Both the position numbers and the translations under genes were made by a program. Under the pieces are notes generated by a model. That model was not told the origin of the DNA. It saw only the letters and a program-made list of their open reading frames with translations, and did not search any database. A stretch of 52,087 bases of DNA. It comes from Leptospiraceae bacterium (GTDB taxonomy: Bacteria; Spirochaetota; Leptospiria; Leptospirales; Leptospiraceae). Positions 44,928-52,087 of the stretch are shown here, piece after piece; positions within the stretch are counted from its first letter, which is position 1; every line of letters begins with the position of its first letter. Location: contig CANGZW010000013.1 in assembly GCA_947458405.1 (NCBI GenBank), positions 1-52,087 on the forward strand, written 5' to 3'.

Positions 44928-46454
44928 TTATCGCAAAAGCAGTTCTATCATTTTTTCGGTAGCCAATACTGCCGCGGTCAATTGGTCTGAATCCAAGCCA
45001 ACAGTTCGAAAAGTATCTTCCCCTTTTTCCCAGGTGATAATTGTTTCTACGAGTGCTGAAGTTTTTCCACCGGGTGGAATTCTAACATAATAATCAACGA
45101 GAGTGGGAAGGGAAAAATTATTTTTTTTGGCAATTTTTGAGAGTGCATCCATAAATGCATCGTAACCCCCATCTCCTGTTCCTGATTCTTTGAAAACCTT
45201 ATTATGGTACTTTGCTGTGATACTTGCTATTGGTAATACACCCTTGCCGGAAGTTACAATCCAGCTATCCAAGATAAATTTTCTTTCTCCATTTTTTCCA
45301 GAAAGATCAGCAATTAAAAAGGGGAGATCTTCGGTAGTAACATTGATTCCCGCATCACCCATTTCAATGACTTTGTCTAAAAGTTTTTTTTCTAATTCAG
45401 GACTTAGAACCATTCCTAATTGTTTTAAATTCTCAGAAATACTTGCCTTTCCAGCGAGTTTACCCAATGCATAGCTTCTCTTTCTTCCAAATCTTTCTGG
45501 AAGAATTGGGTTTGCATATAGATTGGCTTTTTTGTCCCCATCAGCATGCACTCCGGCTGTTTGTGTAAACACATCCTGTCCTACAATTGGTCTGTTATCT
45601 GAAATACGCTTTCCACTGAATACTTCCACTAGCCTACTCACAGAGGTTATTTCTGTTTCGTTGATATTTGTTTTAACCCCCATTTTATCATGCAATGCAG
45701 TTACGACCGCTTCCAGAGGAGAATTCCCCGCTCTTTCTCCGAGACCGTTTACAGAGACATGTAGTCCCCGAACTCCTGCTTTTGTTGCTGATAGACAATT
45801 TGCAACCGAAAGGCTGTAATCATTGTGACCATGAAATTCAAAATGAGTGTTCGGAAATTTATCCACCATAAATTTAACACCTCTGAAGGTTTCATCGGGG
45901 GATAAAACTCCCAGTGTATCTGCCAGGAATATTTTTTGAATGGGTAGTTTTAATAATTTTGTGACAAATTCTTCAACATACTCGGGAGAGTGCAAATAGC
46001 CATTCGACCAATCTTCGAGATAAACATTATTGCGAATGCCTTTTTTGGATGAGTAATTTACAGTTTTTTCAATATCTGAAATGTGTTCATCTATTGTTTT
46101 TTTTAATTGAAGTGTGAGGTGTCTAAGAGAACCCTTGGTCAATAAATTGAGAGTTCTAGCTCCCGATTCATAGATCCAGTCGGGAGTGAGAGTATGATCC
46201 ACAAACCCCAAAATTTCAATTCTATCTATGAGATTTTCTTTATTTGCCCAATCGGTGATTATTTTTACCGTGGAAAGTTCCCCTTTAGAAACTCTGGCAG
46301 AAGCAACTTCTACCCTTTTTGCCTTCACATTTAATAATAAATATTTAGCAATGTTCAGTTTTTCTTCGGTATTAAAAGAAACTCCTCTGGTTTGTTCTCC
46401 ATCGCGGAGGGTTACGTCAAGAATTTCGATTTCTAAGTTTTTCTCTTCCATCAA
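44928..46454 (-). CDS. cimA: (R)-citramalate synthase
   Basis: CimA condenses pyruvate with acetyl-CoA to citramalate, the first step of the threonine-independent isoleucine pathway. The 508-residue protein has the TIM barrel with LDVTLRDGEQT (catalytic Arg and Asp), FEFHGHNDY with two metal His, and NGLGERAGN. ILGFVD, NLLTKG and VYLEDWSNG are the pocket segments that select pyruvate in the L. interrogans enzyme, which I recall well. The C-terminal regulatory domain has GDGGYDAFMDAL and RIPPGGKTSAL, the isoleucine-sensing region. Starting at Met2 (46451) puts Arg and Asp at 16 and 17, as in that enzyme. It heads the cimA-pth-thrB-lpxD operon. Confidence 0.94.
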   Translation of the reverse strand: MMEEKNLEIEILDVTLRDGEQTRGVSFNTEEKLNIAKYLLLNVKAKRVEVASARVSKGELSTVKIITDWANKENLIDRIEILGFVDHTLTPDWIYESGARTLNLLTKGSLRHLTLQLKKTIDEHISDIEKTVNYSSKKGIRNNVYLEDWSNGYLHSPEYVEEFVTKLLKLPIQKIFLADTLGVLSPDETFRGVKFMVDKFPNTHFEFHGHNDYSLSVANCLSATKAGVRGLHVSVNGLGERAGNSPLEAVVTALHDKMGVKTNINETEITSVSRLVEVFSGKRISDNRPIVGQDVFTQTAGVHADGDKKANLYANPILPERFGRKRSYALGKLAGKASISENLKQLGMVLSPELEKKLLDKVIEMGDAGINVTTEDLPFLIADLSGKNGERKFILDSWIVTSGKGVLPIASITAKYHNKVFKESGTGDGGYDAFMDALSKIAKKNNFSLPTLVDYYVRIPPGGKTSALVETIITWEKGEDTFRTVGLDSDQLTAAVLATEKMIELLLR

Positions 46455-46511
46455 ATACGAAAATATTAAATGTCTGTATCGTAAAAAGAAAAAAACTTAT
46501 TCTCCACGAAT

Positions 46512-47564
46512 TTACCAGGTGGTATTTAAGTTTAAAATTAATCGGATACGCTTAATTACATCCTGTGGATCAATCAATTCCATGCAGGCAAAATCTTTTC
46601 TGTGGCAGGACACATTGCCATAAATACTACAGGGTCTGCAGGGAAGATCAACCTGTACTACCCCAACGTCTTCCTGACTAAAAGGACCGAAGCCTGAGAT
46701 AGGGTGAGTGGTTCCATAGATTCCAATGACTGGCTTTTTTAGAAGAGCCATAATATGAATATTTGAAGAGTCCATTCCAATCATGAGATCGAGTTTTTCC
46801 ATGATTCCAATCTCACCCTTTATACCAAATTTTCCTCCGGAAACAATATAACAATTATCACTGTCTCCCATAAGCTGGGCTAACTTTTCTTCCTCTTCGG
46901 TCGATCCAAATAAAAATACTTTTGAGTTAAATTCCTTTAGCATTAACTTAATAAGATTCATGGATTTGTAGTACGGCCATTCCTTTAATTTATGACCCGC
47001 AAAGGGTGCAAAACCAATCCAAGTATCCTCCGCTTTTTTAAGTGATTTAGACTTAAAGTATTCACTTGCAAAAATTTTGGAATCAGCATCTACATTAATC
47101 CAGGGACCTTTTCGGATGGAAGCGGGAAAGCCAGCATTCTCAAATACCTTAAGGTATCTTTCAACGGTGTGGGGGAGGTTAGTTAGAACTTTATTTTTTT
47201 TTCTAATCTGGAGTAATTTTTCTTTTCTACCCTTGTTAATTTTGTATATGGGAATGCCTTTCCATTTAAAAATCCAACTCAAAAGTATACTACGTACACT
47301 TCCATGCAAATCTAATACCTTATCAAAGGGACCGAGTTGGGATATATTCTTATATAGTTTCCAAAGACCTGTAATACCTTTATATTTTTTTAAGTTCAAA
47401 CCTGTGACATGAACATTTGGAATATTGAAAAAGAAAGGGGAAAAATTACCACGAGTGATTAAATTGATTTGAACATTAGGATATTTAGCAACAACTGCAA
47501 TGAGGGCAGGGGTAAGGAGAGCAACATCCCCCATAGCTGAAAATCGTATTACCAGAATATTCAT
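46512..47564 (-). CDS. Glycosyltransferase family 9 (heptosyltransferase-like)
   Basis: The 350-residue GT-B enzyme has the family opening ILVIRFSAMGDVALLTPAL, KVLDLHGSVRS and the donor site GFAPFAGHKLKEWP, then LMIGMDSSNIHIMALLKKPVIGIYGTTHP. GT9 enzymes add heptose or related sugars to the lipopolysaccharide core. A Cys-rich end (LPCRPCSIYGNVSC) is common in the family. It is third in the lepB-like/DUF4254/GT9 cassette, and a role in LPS core or glycolipid assembly is inferred. Confidence 0.9.
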   Translation of the reverse strand: MNILVIRFSAMGDVALLTPALIAVVAKYPNVQINLITRGNFSPFFFNIPNVHVTGLNLKKYKGITGLWKLYKNISQLGPFDKVLDLHGSVRSILLSWIFKWKGIPIYKINKGRKEKLLQIRKKNKVLTNLPHTVERYLKVFENAGFPASIRKGPWINVDADSKIFASEYFKSKSLKKAEDTWIGFAPFAGHKLKEWPYYKSMNLIKLMLKEFNSKVFLFGSTEEEEKLAQLMGDSDNCYIVSGGKFGIKGEIGIMEKLDLMIGMDSSNIHIMALLKKPVIGIYGTTHPISGFGPFSQEDVGVVQVDLPCRPCSIYGNVSCHRKDFACMELIDPQDVIKRIRLILNLNTTW

Positions 47565-47590
47565 GGGGGTTATTTATAAATTATTTCCAT

Positions 47591-48199
47591 TTATGAGATT
47601 TTATTTTTATTGTATAGGGAGGGATTTAACTTTTCATCGTTATACATTTTCATTTGCCTATATACTTTCATGTATTTTTTTCCACTATAAAGATCATCGG
47701 TTAAATCTTCGAAACATTTCTGCAAATCCTTTCTTTGTTCAAGTAATATGTTTAATTTTTCAGTACATTTATTAATGTGTATAGAATCAGCATTTTTTCG
47801 ATTTGCCTCTTCCTCCATGTGATAAATCTTTAATTCTAAAATACTCATCCTGTCCAATAACCAAGCGGGAGTTTCAGAATTCATCCTTGCATTTTCATCT
47901 TTTTTTATATCTTTAAAAATCTGAAATAGCATATCATCTAGAAGTTCAACTGTATCTGTTCTATTTTGATTTAACTTATCAATCTCTCTCTTAAATTTTA
48001 CTAATTCTTCTGCGGGGAGGTCTGGCCTGCGTATTTCATCTTCAATGTGCCATTGTATCGTATCAATTTGGTTTTTCTTATAGATGAGATGCAAAAAATC
48101 TGACTCTTGGTATGGGTTTACGGAAGGCTTTTGTTCTTTGTGCCAATCAAGAATGGACTGAATTGTGACTTCGGTAATTTTTTGGATTTTTGGTATCAT
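47591..48199 (-). CDS. DUF4254-family protein
   Basis: From ATG 48199 the protein is 202 residues, mainly helical. The stretch IQWHIEDEIRRPDL...KREIDKLNQNRTDTVELLDD matches the conserved core I know from DUF4254 proteins (Glu-Asp...Arg...Lys-x-x-Ile-Asp...Asn-Gln-x-Arg). The family has no established function, but its genes often neighbour GT9 genes in Bacteroidetes, as here. The frame extends upstream to 48271, but that would overlap the signal-peptidase-like gene; ATG 48199 lies 2 nt after its stop. Confidence 0.75.
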   Translation of the reverse strand: MIPKIQKITEVTIQSILDWHKEQKPSVNPYQESDFLHLIYKKNQIDTIQWHIEDEIRRPDLPAEELVKFKREIDKLNQNRTDTVELLDDMLFQIFKDIKKDENARMNSETPAWLLDRMSILELKIYHMEEEANRKNADSIHINKCTEKLNILLEQRKDLQKCFEDLTDDLYSGKKYMKVYRQMKMYNDEKLNPSLYNKNKIS

Positions 48200-48201
48200 G
48201 C

Positions 48202-48750
48202 TTATTTTCCTAGTTTGATGCCTATAATTTTGGAGAATGGAATGGGCCCATATTCCCGAGAATCCATACATTGATCTCTATTATCGCAAAGAATAAAATA
48301 TTTATCTTTATCTAATACAATTTCATCAAAATTATCACGATTTGAAAACGAAGTATCGAATATTCTAGAGTCACTAAAATTTACAATTTTATTGCTGATT
48401 AGTTGGTCGTTTCTATAGAATTTTTTATTTATAATGGAAATTTTATCTCCGGGCCTGCCGTAAATTCTCCCAGCGAAGGAAAGTGCAGAAGATTCGGGTA
48501 GATTGGCAAAGACCATTTTTTCATAGCCCAATAAGGATTCCCGAATAAATGGAGATAGAAAGATCAATTCTCCTTTTTTGATAGTAGGGGCCATGGAGGA
48601 GTCAGTAAAACGATGGGGAAATAAAAGAAAAGAGCGGGTAATAAAGGCAAGTAGAGATCCTACAATGAGGATGATGCCCAATCGGAAAATTATTTTTCCA
48701 AAAACTGGTAATCTATCGGAAAGGGTAGTTTTTCTTTTATAATTATACAT
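48202..48750 (-). CDS. Signal peptidase I-like protein lacking the catalytic Lys
   Basis: The 182-residue protein has one TM segment (about 18-40) and the S26 fold. Box B has the nucleophile Ser52 in DSSMAPTI; the GRPGD turn and CDNRDQCMDSREYGP (box E) are clear. The catalytic Lys normally precedes Arg in (K)RxxGxPGD; here that position is Gly94 (FAGRIYGRPGD), checked on the DNA. The Ser-to-Gly gap (42) equals the Ser-to-Lys gap of Gram-positive enzymes, so alignment is secure. The protein may be inactive, use another base, or have a special substrate. It leads the cassette with DUF4254 and GT9. Confidence 0.82.
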   Translation of the reverse strand: MYNYKRKTTLSDRLPVFGKIIFRLGIILIVGSLLAFITRSFLLFPHRFTDSSMAPTIKKGELIFLSPFIRESLLGYEKMVFANLPESSALSFAGRIYGRPGDKISIINKKFYRNDQLISNKIVNFSDSRIFDTSFSNRDNFDEIVLDKDKYFILCDNRDQCMDSREYGPIPFSKIIGIKLGK

Positions 48751-48826
48751 TTTTTATAATTGGTCTAAAATTATCTCCAGAATAAAATATTTGATTAATT
48801 CTGCAAGAACTTAGAATGGACACATT

Positions 48827-49348
48827 GTGATCTATAAATTTAAAGAAATATCCCCTGAAATTCATGAAACAGCGTTTATCGCTCCGAGTGCAGAAATTAT
48901 AGGAGATGTTAAAATAGGAGCCCATTCCTCGATTTGGTTTCAATGTTTGGTTCGTGGGGATGTAAACTATATTCGAATTGGTGAGAACTGTAATATTCAG
49001 GATATGACTTTGATCCATGTTGCAAGGGATGAATTTCCTGTCATTATAGGGAATAGTGTTTCAATAGGGCACAGAGTTACCCTTCATGGATGTATTCTAA
49101 AGGACAATTCTTTTGTAGGTATGTCTGCTACTGTAATGGATGGGGTAGAACTTGGGGAATATTCATTTGTTGCTGCTGGATCTCTTGTAACCCCCGGCAA
49201 AAAAATCCCCCCCGGAATGATGGTGATGGGTTCTCCTGCTAAAGTTATCAGAGAGATCAATGACAAAGAGAGACTAATCATCAATCGTACAGCAACAAAT
49301 TACCAGAAATACAAAGAGAATTATAAGAATCCCTCTGTATTTCATTAA
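48827..49348 (+). CDS. Gamma-class carbonic anhydrase-like protein
   Basis: The 173-residue left-handed beta-helix protein has hexapeptide repeats ([17 protein letters not shown]). The zinc ligands are His64 (TLIHVARD), His82 and His87 ([10 protein letters not shown]), spaced as in gamma carbonic anhydrases. The catalytic Glu loop of the archaeal Cam enzyme is missing, as in most bacterial (YrdA/CaiE-like) members, so activity is uncertain. It starts with GTG at 48827; there is no better start. It is divergent from the signal-peptidase-like gene. Confidence 0.88.
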   Translation: MIYKFKEISPEIHETAFIAPSAEIIGDVKIGAHSSIWFQCLVRGDVNYIRIGENCNIQDMTLIHVARDEFPVIIGNSVSIGHRVTLHGCILKDNSFVGMSATVMDGVELGEYSFVAAGSLVTPGKKIPPGMMVMGSPAKVIREINDKERLIINRTATNYQKYKENYKNPSVFH

Positions 49349-49388
49349 TTTACAAACAAGTAGTTAAAGGAATGAAACTTTTTAAAAT

Positions 49389-50660
49389 CTAACTCAAAAA
49401 GAAATTCATAAGTGTATTTTTTTTGGGTTTATTTTTGTATGCCTGCATTGCTTGGTACACTTCATCCATCTTAGCTACACAAAGACCCAGTTCATGATCT
49501 TTGGCAATTTCTATAGAATTAGCAGAGAATTTCTTATATAATTCCTTGTCTTTTAAAACCTTAATAGCCAATTCTGCTAATTCCTTGGGTTGAAATGGTT
49601 CTGCATTGAAGCCATTTTTTCCTTCCTGCACCAATTCGGGTATTGCATAAGAGCGAACACCTACGGCTGGCAATCCACAGGCGATGGCTTCGAGTATCAC
49701 TAAACCTTGGGTTTCCATTGTGGATGCTGTTAAAAATAGATCATATTGAGGATATACATTGTGTAATTCCGTGTTGGGAACAAATCCTTTAAAATCCACA
49801 CTGTCCTTAATTTTCATATTCTCCGCCTGTGATTTTAATGAATCTAAGGCGGGTCCTTCTCCTATGATTGTTAGAGTTGCCCCCGGGAATATATCTTTGA
49901 TTTGTTTAAAGGCATTGATGACTACATCACAATTTTTTTCATAGGAGATTCGACCAACATGAAGGATTTTTGGATTTTCGGGAGCTTCTTTTACGCTTCC
50001 TTTAAATCGGGAGAGATCCATTCCATTCGAAACGACCGTGATGGGACGTAAGATTCCAAATTCAATCAATTGATTTTTTAAAAGATGGGATGGGGAGATA
50101 ATTAAATCACACCTCTCGTATAAATTATTACAAAGTTTTAATATAATTTTTTTTTGTATGTTGAAGTTATCGAATTTTTGGAATTTTAATAAATTCTTTA
50201 GGGTTAAAGTTTTATCGAATTTATTAATTTTCATGAAGAGCTTGTCCAGTTTTAAAATTCTATAGAGGGATACATAGGTATCCTGTTCGGACATGAGAGT
50301 ATGATAGGTTCCGGCAACGGGAACAGCATATTTTTCACTGGCATTAATTCCGTATTGTCCTAAAAGACCAGCAGTATGAATGTGGCAGAGATCTGGCTTA
50401 AATTCTTCCATTAACTTTGAGATTTTTAAGGGGTTGGGAAGCACTACCTTTATATCGGGGTAGGTGGGCAAATATCCACTTGTAAATCTTTCTATCCTGA
50501 TTTTAGGATTGATTTCAGAGAAGTCTCCTTCTCCGTATTCAGGACAAAGGATGAGAAATTCATAACCCCTCTCTGAAAGTCTTTCGGAGAAGTTCTTAAT
50601 CGAAATTGTAATCCCATCAATTTTTGGAAGGAAGGTGTCAGTAAAATATATAACTTTCAT
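49389..50660 (-). CDS. Glycosyltransferase family 4
   Basis: The 423-residue GT-B enzyme starts [19 protein letters not shown], typical of diacylglycerol or phosphatidylinositol glycosyltransferases. It has [37 protein letters not shown] and [16 protein letters not shown] (EX7E near residue 313). It should act at the inner membrane on a lipid or polyisoprenyl acceptor. It is divergent from the O-antigen-ligase-like gene, with only 16 nt between start codons. Confidence 0.92.
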   Translation of the reverse strand: MKVIYFTDTFLPKIDGITISIKNFSERLSERGYEFLILCPEYGEGDFSEINPKIRIERFTSGYLPTYPDIKVVLPNPLKISKLMEEFKPDLCHIHTAGLLGQYGINASEKYAVPVAGTYHTLMSEQDTYVSLYRILKLDKLFMKINKFDKTLTLKNLLKFQKFDNFNIQKKIILKLCNNLYERCDLIISPSHLLKNQLIEFGILRPITVVSNGMDLSRFKGSVKEAPENPKILHVGRISYEKNCDVVINAFKQIKDIFPGATLTIIGEGPALDSLKSQAENMKIKDSVDFKGFVPNTELHNVYPQYDLFLTASTMETQGLVILEAIACGLPAVGVRSYAIPELVQEGKNGFNAEPFQPKELAELAIKVLKDKELYKKFSANSIEIAKDHELGLCVAKMDEVYQAMQAYKNKPKKNTLMNFFLS

Positions 50661-50676
50661 GGTGTCATTTTACTCT

Positions 50677-51993
50677 ATGGCTAAAACTTATAACAACCAA
50701 AAAATTTTTTTAATATTTTTGCAGATCGCAATTGTATCCTGTGCTATATCTGTATCTCTCAGTCAGTTATTTTTGGGGCTCTCCTTTGTTCTTTTTTTAT
50801 TTGATAAAGAGAGACGTTCCCGGTTTCAAATAACTCCCCTTATAATAATATTTCTTAGTTTTTTTGGGATTTATCTATTATCCTTTATTTGGAATTATTC
50901 TAAGGTAGGAAATGAATCCAATTTTTTCTTAGCCCTTCGGAATAGTGAATTTAAAGATATCCTTTTAGGATTTGGGTTTATTTTGACTTCTACATTAGAA
51001 AAATCCGAGAGAAAAAAAATTAATTTGGCCATCTATATCCTACTCGGGATTTTAATCATCACAGGATTTCTATCTATTTTTAGTATTTATCGATTTTCTT
51101 ATTTAATCAATAGTTTATTTCGAGATGTGAAGAGCTGGCAGTACCAACATCATTATGGAAAAATAGCTAATATTGACATATATTTACCGATTGGATTTAT
51201 GAATACACATTTGACCTTCGGTGGACTTTTATTATTTTTTACTCCTTATATGTTTTTTACACTCATAGATAAATGGACAGAAAGTATAGGAATTAAAAGA
51301 AAACTGGGCTTTAGCTTTATATCAGTTCTTTTTTTTACAGTTGTAATACTAAATAATGCAAGATCCTCAATGGTGGGCTCTTTTTTTGGAATTACTTTTG
51401 GATTTATTGTAATCATATTTATAAATAAAAAATACAACATAAAAAACGTTATTAAAATAATTGTAGTACCTTTATTAATTCTACTTTTATTTTTAGGTAT
51501 TTTCTCCTTTTCACCAATTTTTCGAAAAACTATCCTTCCTCTCTTGGGCTCAGAAAAACACACGGACAGTGGAAGAACATTTATCTGGGATTCCACATTT
51601 TCTATGATAGAAAAAAATCCTATCTTGGGAATTGGACCCGGAAATTATCCAAAGGAAATTGATGAATCCAGAAAAGATAGAAGTGAAAAAAACAGTGAAC
51701 TCCTCTTTTTTTATGAAGTAACACAGAGGGGACATGCCCATAATGATTATTTTCATATAGTGGCAATTTCAGGATTTTTGAATTTATTTTTATTTTTGGG
51801 TATTTTCTATTCCATTGGAGAGCGAATTATTAGCAGGGCAGTTGAAGGAAAGGACAATCACTTATATTATGGACTAATTGGATTTTTCTTCGCTGGTTTA
51901 TTTCAATGTTATTTTCAAGATGATGAGGTGGTGATTATTTTTTATTATCTCTTGGGAATGCTCTTTACTCCGAGTGGTGATAAAAAGGTGTAA
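50677..51993 (+). CDS. O-antigen ligase/polymerase-like membrane protein (Wzy_C family)
   Basis: From ATG 50677 the protein is 438 residues with about eleven TM segments. A large periplasmic loop follows GSEKHTDSGRTFIWDSTFS and NPILGIGPGNYP, then RGHAHNDYFHIVAISGF with the conserved His used by WaaL-type enzymes. These are the Wzy_C hallmarks. It may ligate or polymerise an undecaprenyl-linked glycan on the periplasmic side. Longer starts (GTG 50635, ATG 50659) would overlap or touch the divergent GT4 start. No hairpin follows. Confidence 0.88.
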   Translation: MAKTYNNQKIFLIFLQIAIVSCAISVSLSQLFLGLSFVLFLFDKERRSRFQITPLIIIFLSFFGIYLLSFIWNYSKVGNESNFFLALRNSEFKDILLGFGFILTSTLEKSERKKINLAIYILLGILIITGFLSIFSIYRFSYLINSLFRDVKSWQYQHHYGKIANIDIYLPIGFMNTHLTFGGLLLFFTPYMFFTLIDKWTESIGIKRKLGFSFISVLFFTVVILNNARSSMVGSFFGITFGFIVIIFINKKYNIKNVIKIIVVPLLILLLFLGIFSFSPIFRKTILPLLGSEKHTDSGRTFIWDSTFSMIEKNPILGIGPGNYPKEIDESRKDRSEKNSELLFFYEVTQRGHAHNDYFHIVAISGFLNLFLFLGIFYSIGERIISRAVEGKDNHLYYGLIGFFFAGLFQCYFQDDEVVIIFYYLLGMLFTPSGDKKV

Positions 51994-52037
51994 AAGAAGA
52001 AAAAAAATAATTTTTTTTCAATAGATTATATCTATTT

Positions 52038-52057
52038 TCATACATATCTATGTATGA
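52038..52057. repeat. 20-bp dyad at the right edge
   Basis: TCATACATA and TATGTATGA are perfect reverse complements around a 2-nt centre. The loop is too short for a hairpin, so it is better read as an operator-like dyad. It includes the ATG at 52054. Confidence 0.45.
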
Positions 52058-52087
52058 AGGTTCCCGTAATTTACTATATTGATGAGA
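52054..52087 (+). CDS. Possible start of a gene running off the window
   Basis: An open frame begins ATG at 52054 and encodes MKVPVIYYIDE up to the window end. No ribosome site is visible, and eleven codons cannot identify a product. Confidence 0.3.
   Translation, partial: MKVPVIYYIDE

Noticed and set aside
48200-48271. Longer DUF4254 protein starting at 48271
   Set aside because: It would overlap the signal-peptidase-like gene by about 70 nt; ATG 48199 directly follows that stop.
50635-50676. Longer N-terminus for the O-antigen-ligase-like protein (GTG 50635)
   Set aside because: It would run over the GT4 start on the other strand; ATG 50677 is clear of it.

Overview
The window is about 52 kb of AT-rich (roughly 30% G+C by eye), gene-dense bacterial chromosome. 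It looks like a spirochaete of the Leptospiraceae/Leptospirales. The best marker is a citramalate synthase that matches, as I remember it, the Leptospira interrogans CimA almost block for block. Supporting markers are a PilZ/DUF1577-like protein, a CHASE2 adenylate cyclase behind an OmpP1/FadL porin, a phasin-like coiled coil, loose spirochaetal lipoboxes and lipid A (LpxD) genes. Base composition is lower in G+C than classical Leptospira, so I do not name a genus. I see no insertion sequences, prophage, CRISPR array or rRNA. There is one RNA gene, an initiator tRNA.

Layout. 1-1.7 kb: 3' part of a GT4 glycosyltransferase and a 1-Cys peroxiredoxin. 1.7-5.4 kb: trpF-mutS and a small secreted protein. 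5.4-12.7 kb (minus strand): SH3 protein with M48 lipoprotein protease, FadL-like porin with CHASE2 cyclase, lgt and an M23 peptidase. 12.9-19.9 kb (plus strand): a poly(A)-polymerase/CCA-type nucleotidyltransferase, a secreted protein that may be a flagellar coiling protein (FcpA/FcpB type), ssb and dnaE. 19.9-20.9 kb: a second M23 peptidase. 20.9-25.1 kb: a compact sigma factor / Cys-His protein / CHAT protease / YkgJ operon closed by a strong terminator. 25.1-31 kb (minus strand): phasin-like protein, then aspartyl protease lipoprotein-mnmA-(ATP-grasp/FMN oxidase fusion)-PilZ/DUF1577. 31-36.1 kb: GGDEF protein, tRNA-fMet, an NlpC/P60-receiver-metalloenzyme-proC operon and a sphingomyelin-synthase-like membrane protein. 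36.1-41.9 kb: ABC1 kinase-feoA-feoB and a stand-alone XPB-N-like protein. 41.9-46.5 kb: small protein and cimA-pth-thrB-lpxD. 46.5-52 kb: lepB-like/DUF4254/GT9 cassette, gamma carbonic anhydrase, a GT4 and an O-antigen-ligase-like protein.

Most of the content is housekeeping: repair and replication, tRNA handling, amino-acid synthesis, envelope biogenesis and second-messenger signalling. The stand-out is the 20.9-25.1 kb operon. A protease with an intact His/Cys dyad is encoded directly after an ECF-like sigma factor and a Cys/His-rich protein in the anti-sigma position. This gene order parallels the protease/anti-sigma/sigma logic of the CRISPR-linked Craspase and Calp systems, but no CRISPR component is present. 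Several other proteins depart from their families: a signal peptidase with Gly at the catalytic Lys position, a two-lobed DTG protease lipoprotein, an ATP-grasp/FMN-oxidase fusion and a receiver domain without its usual Asp.
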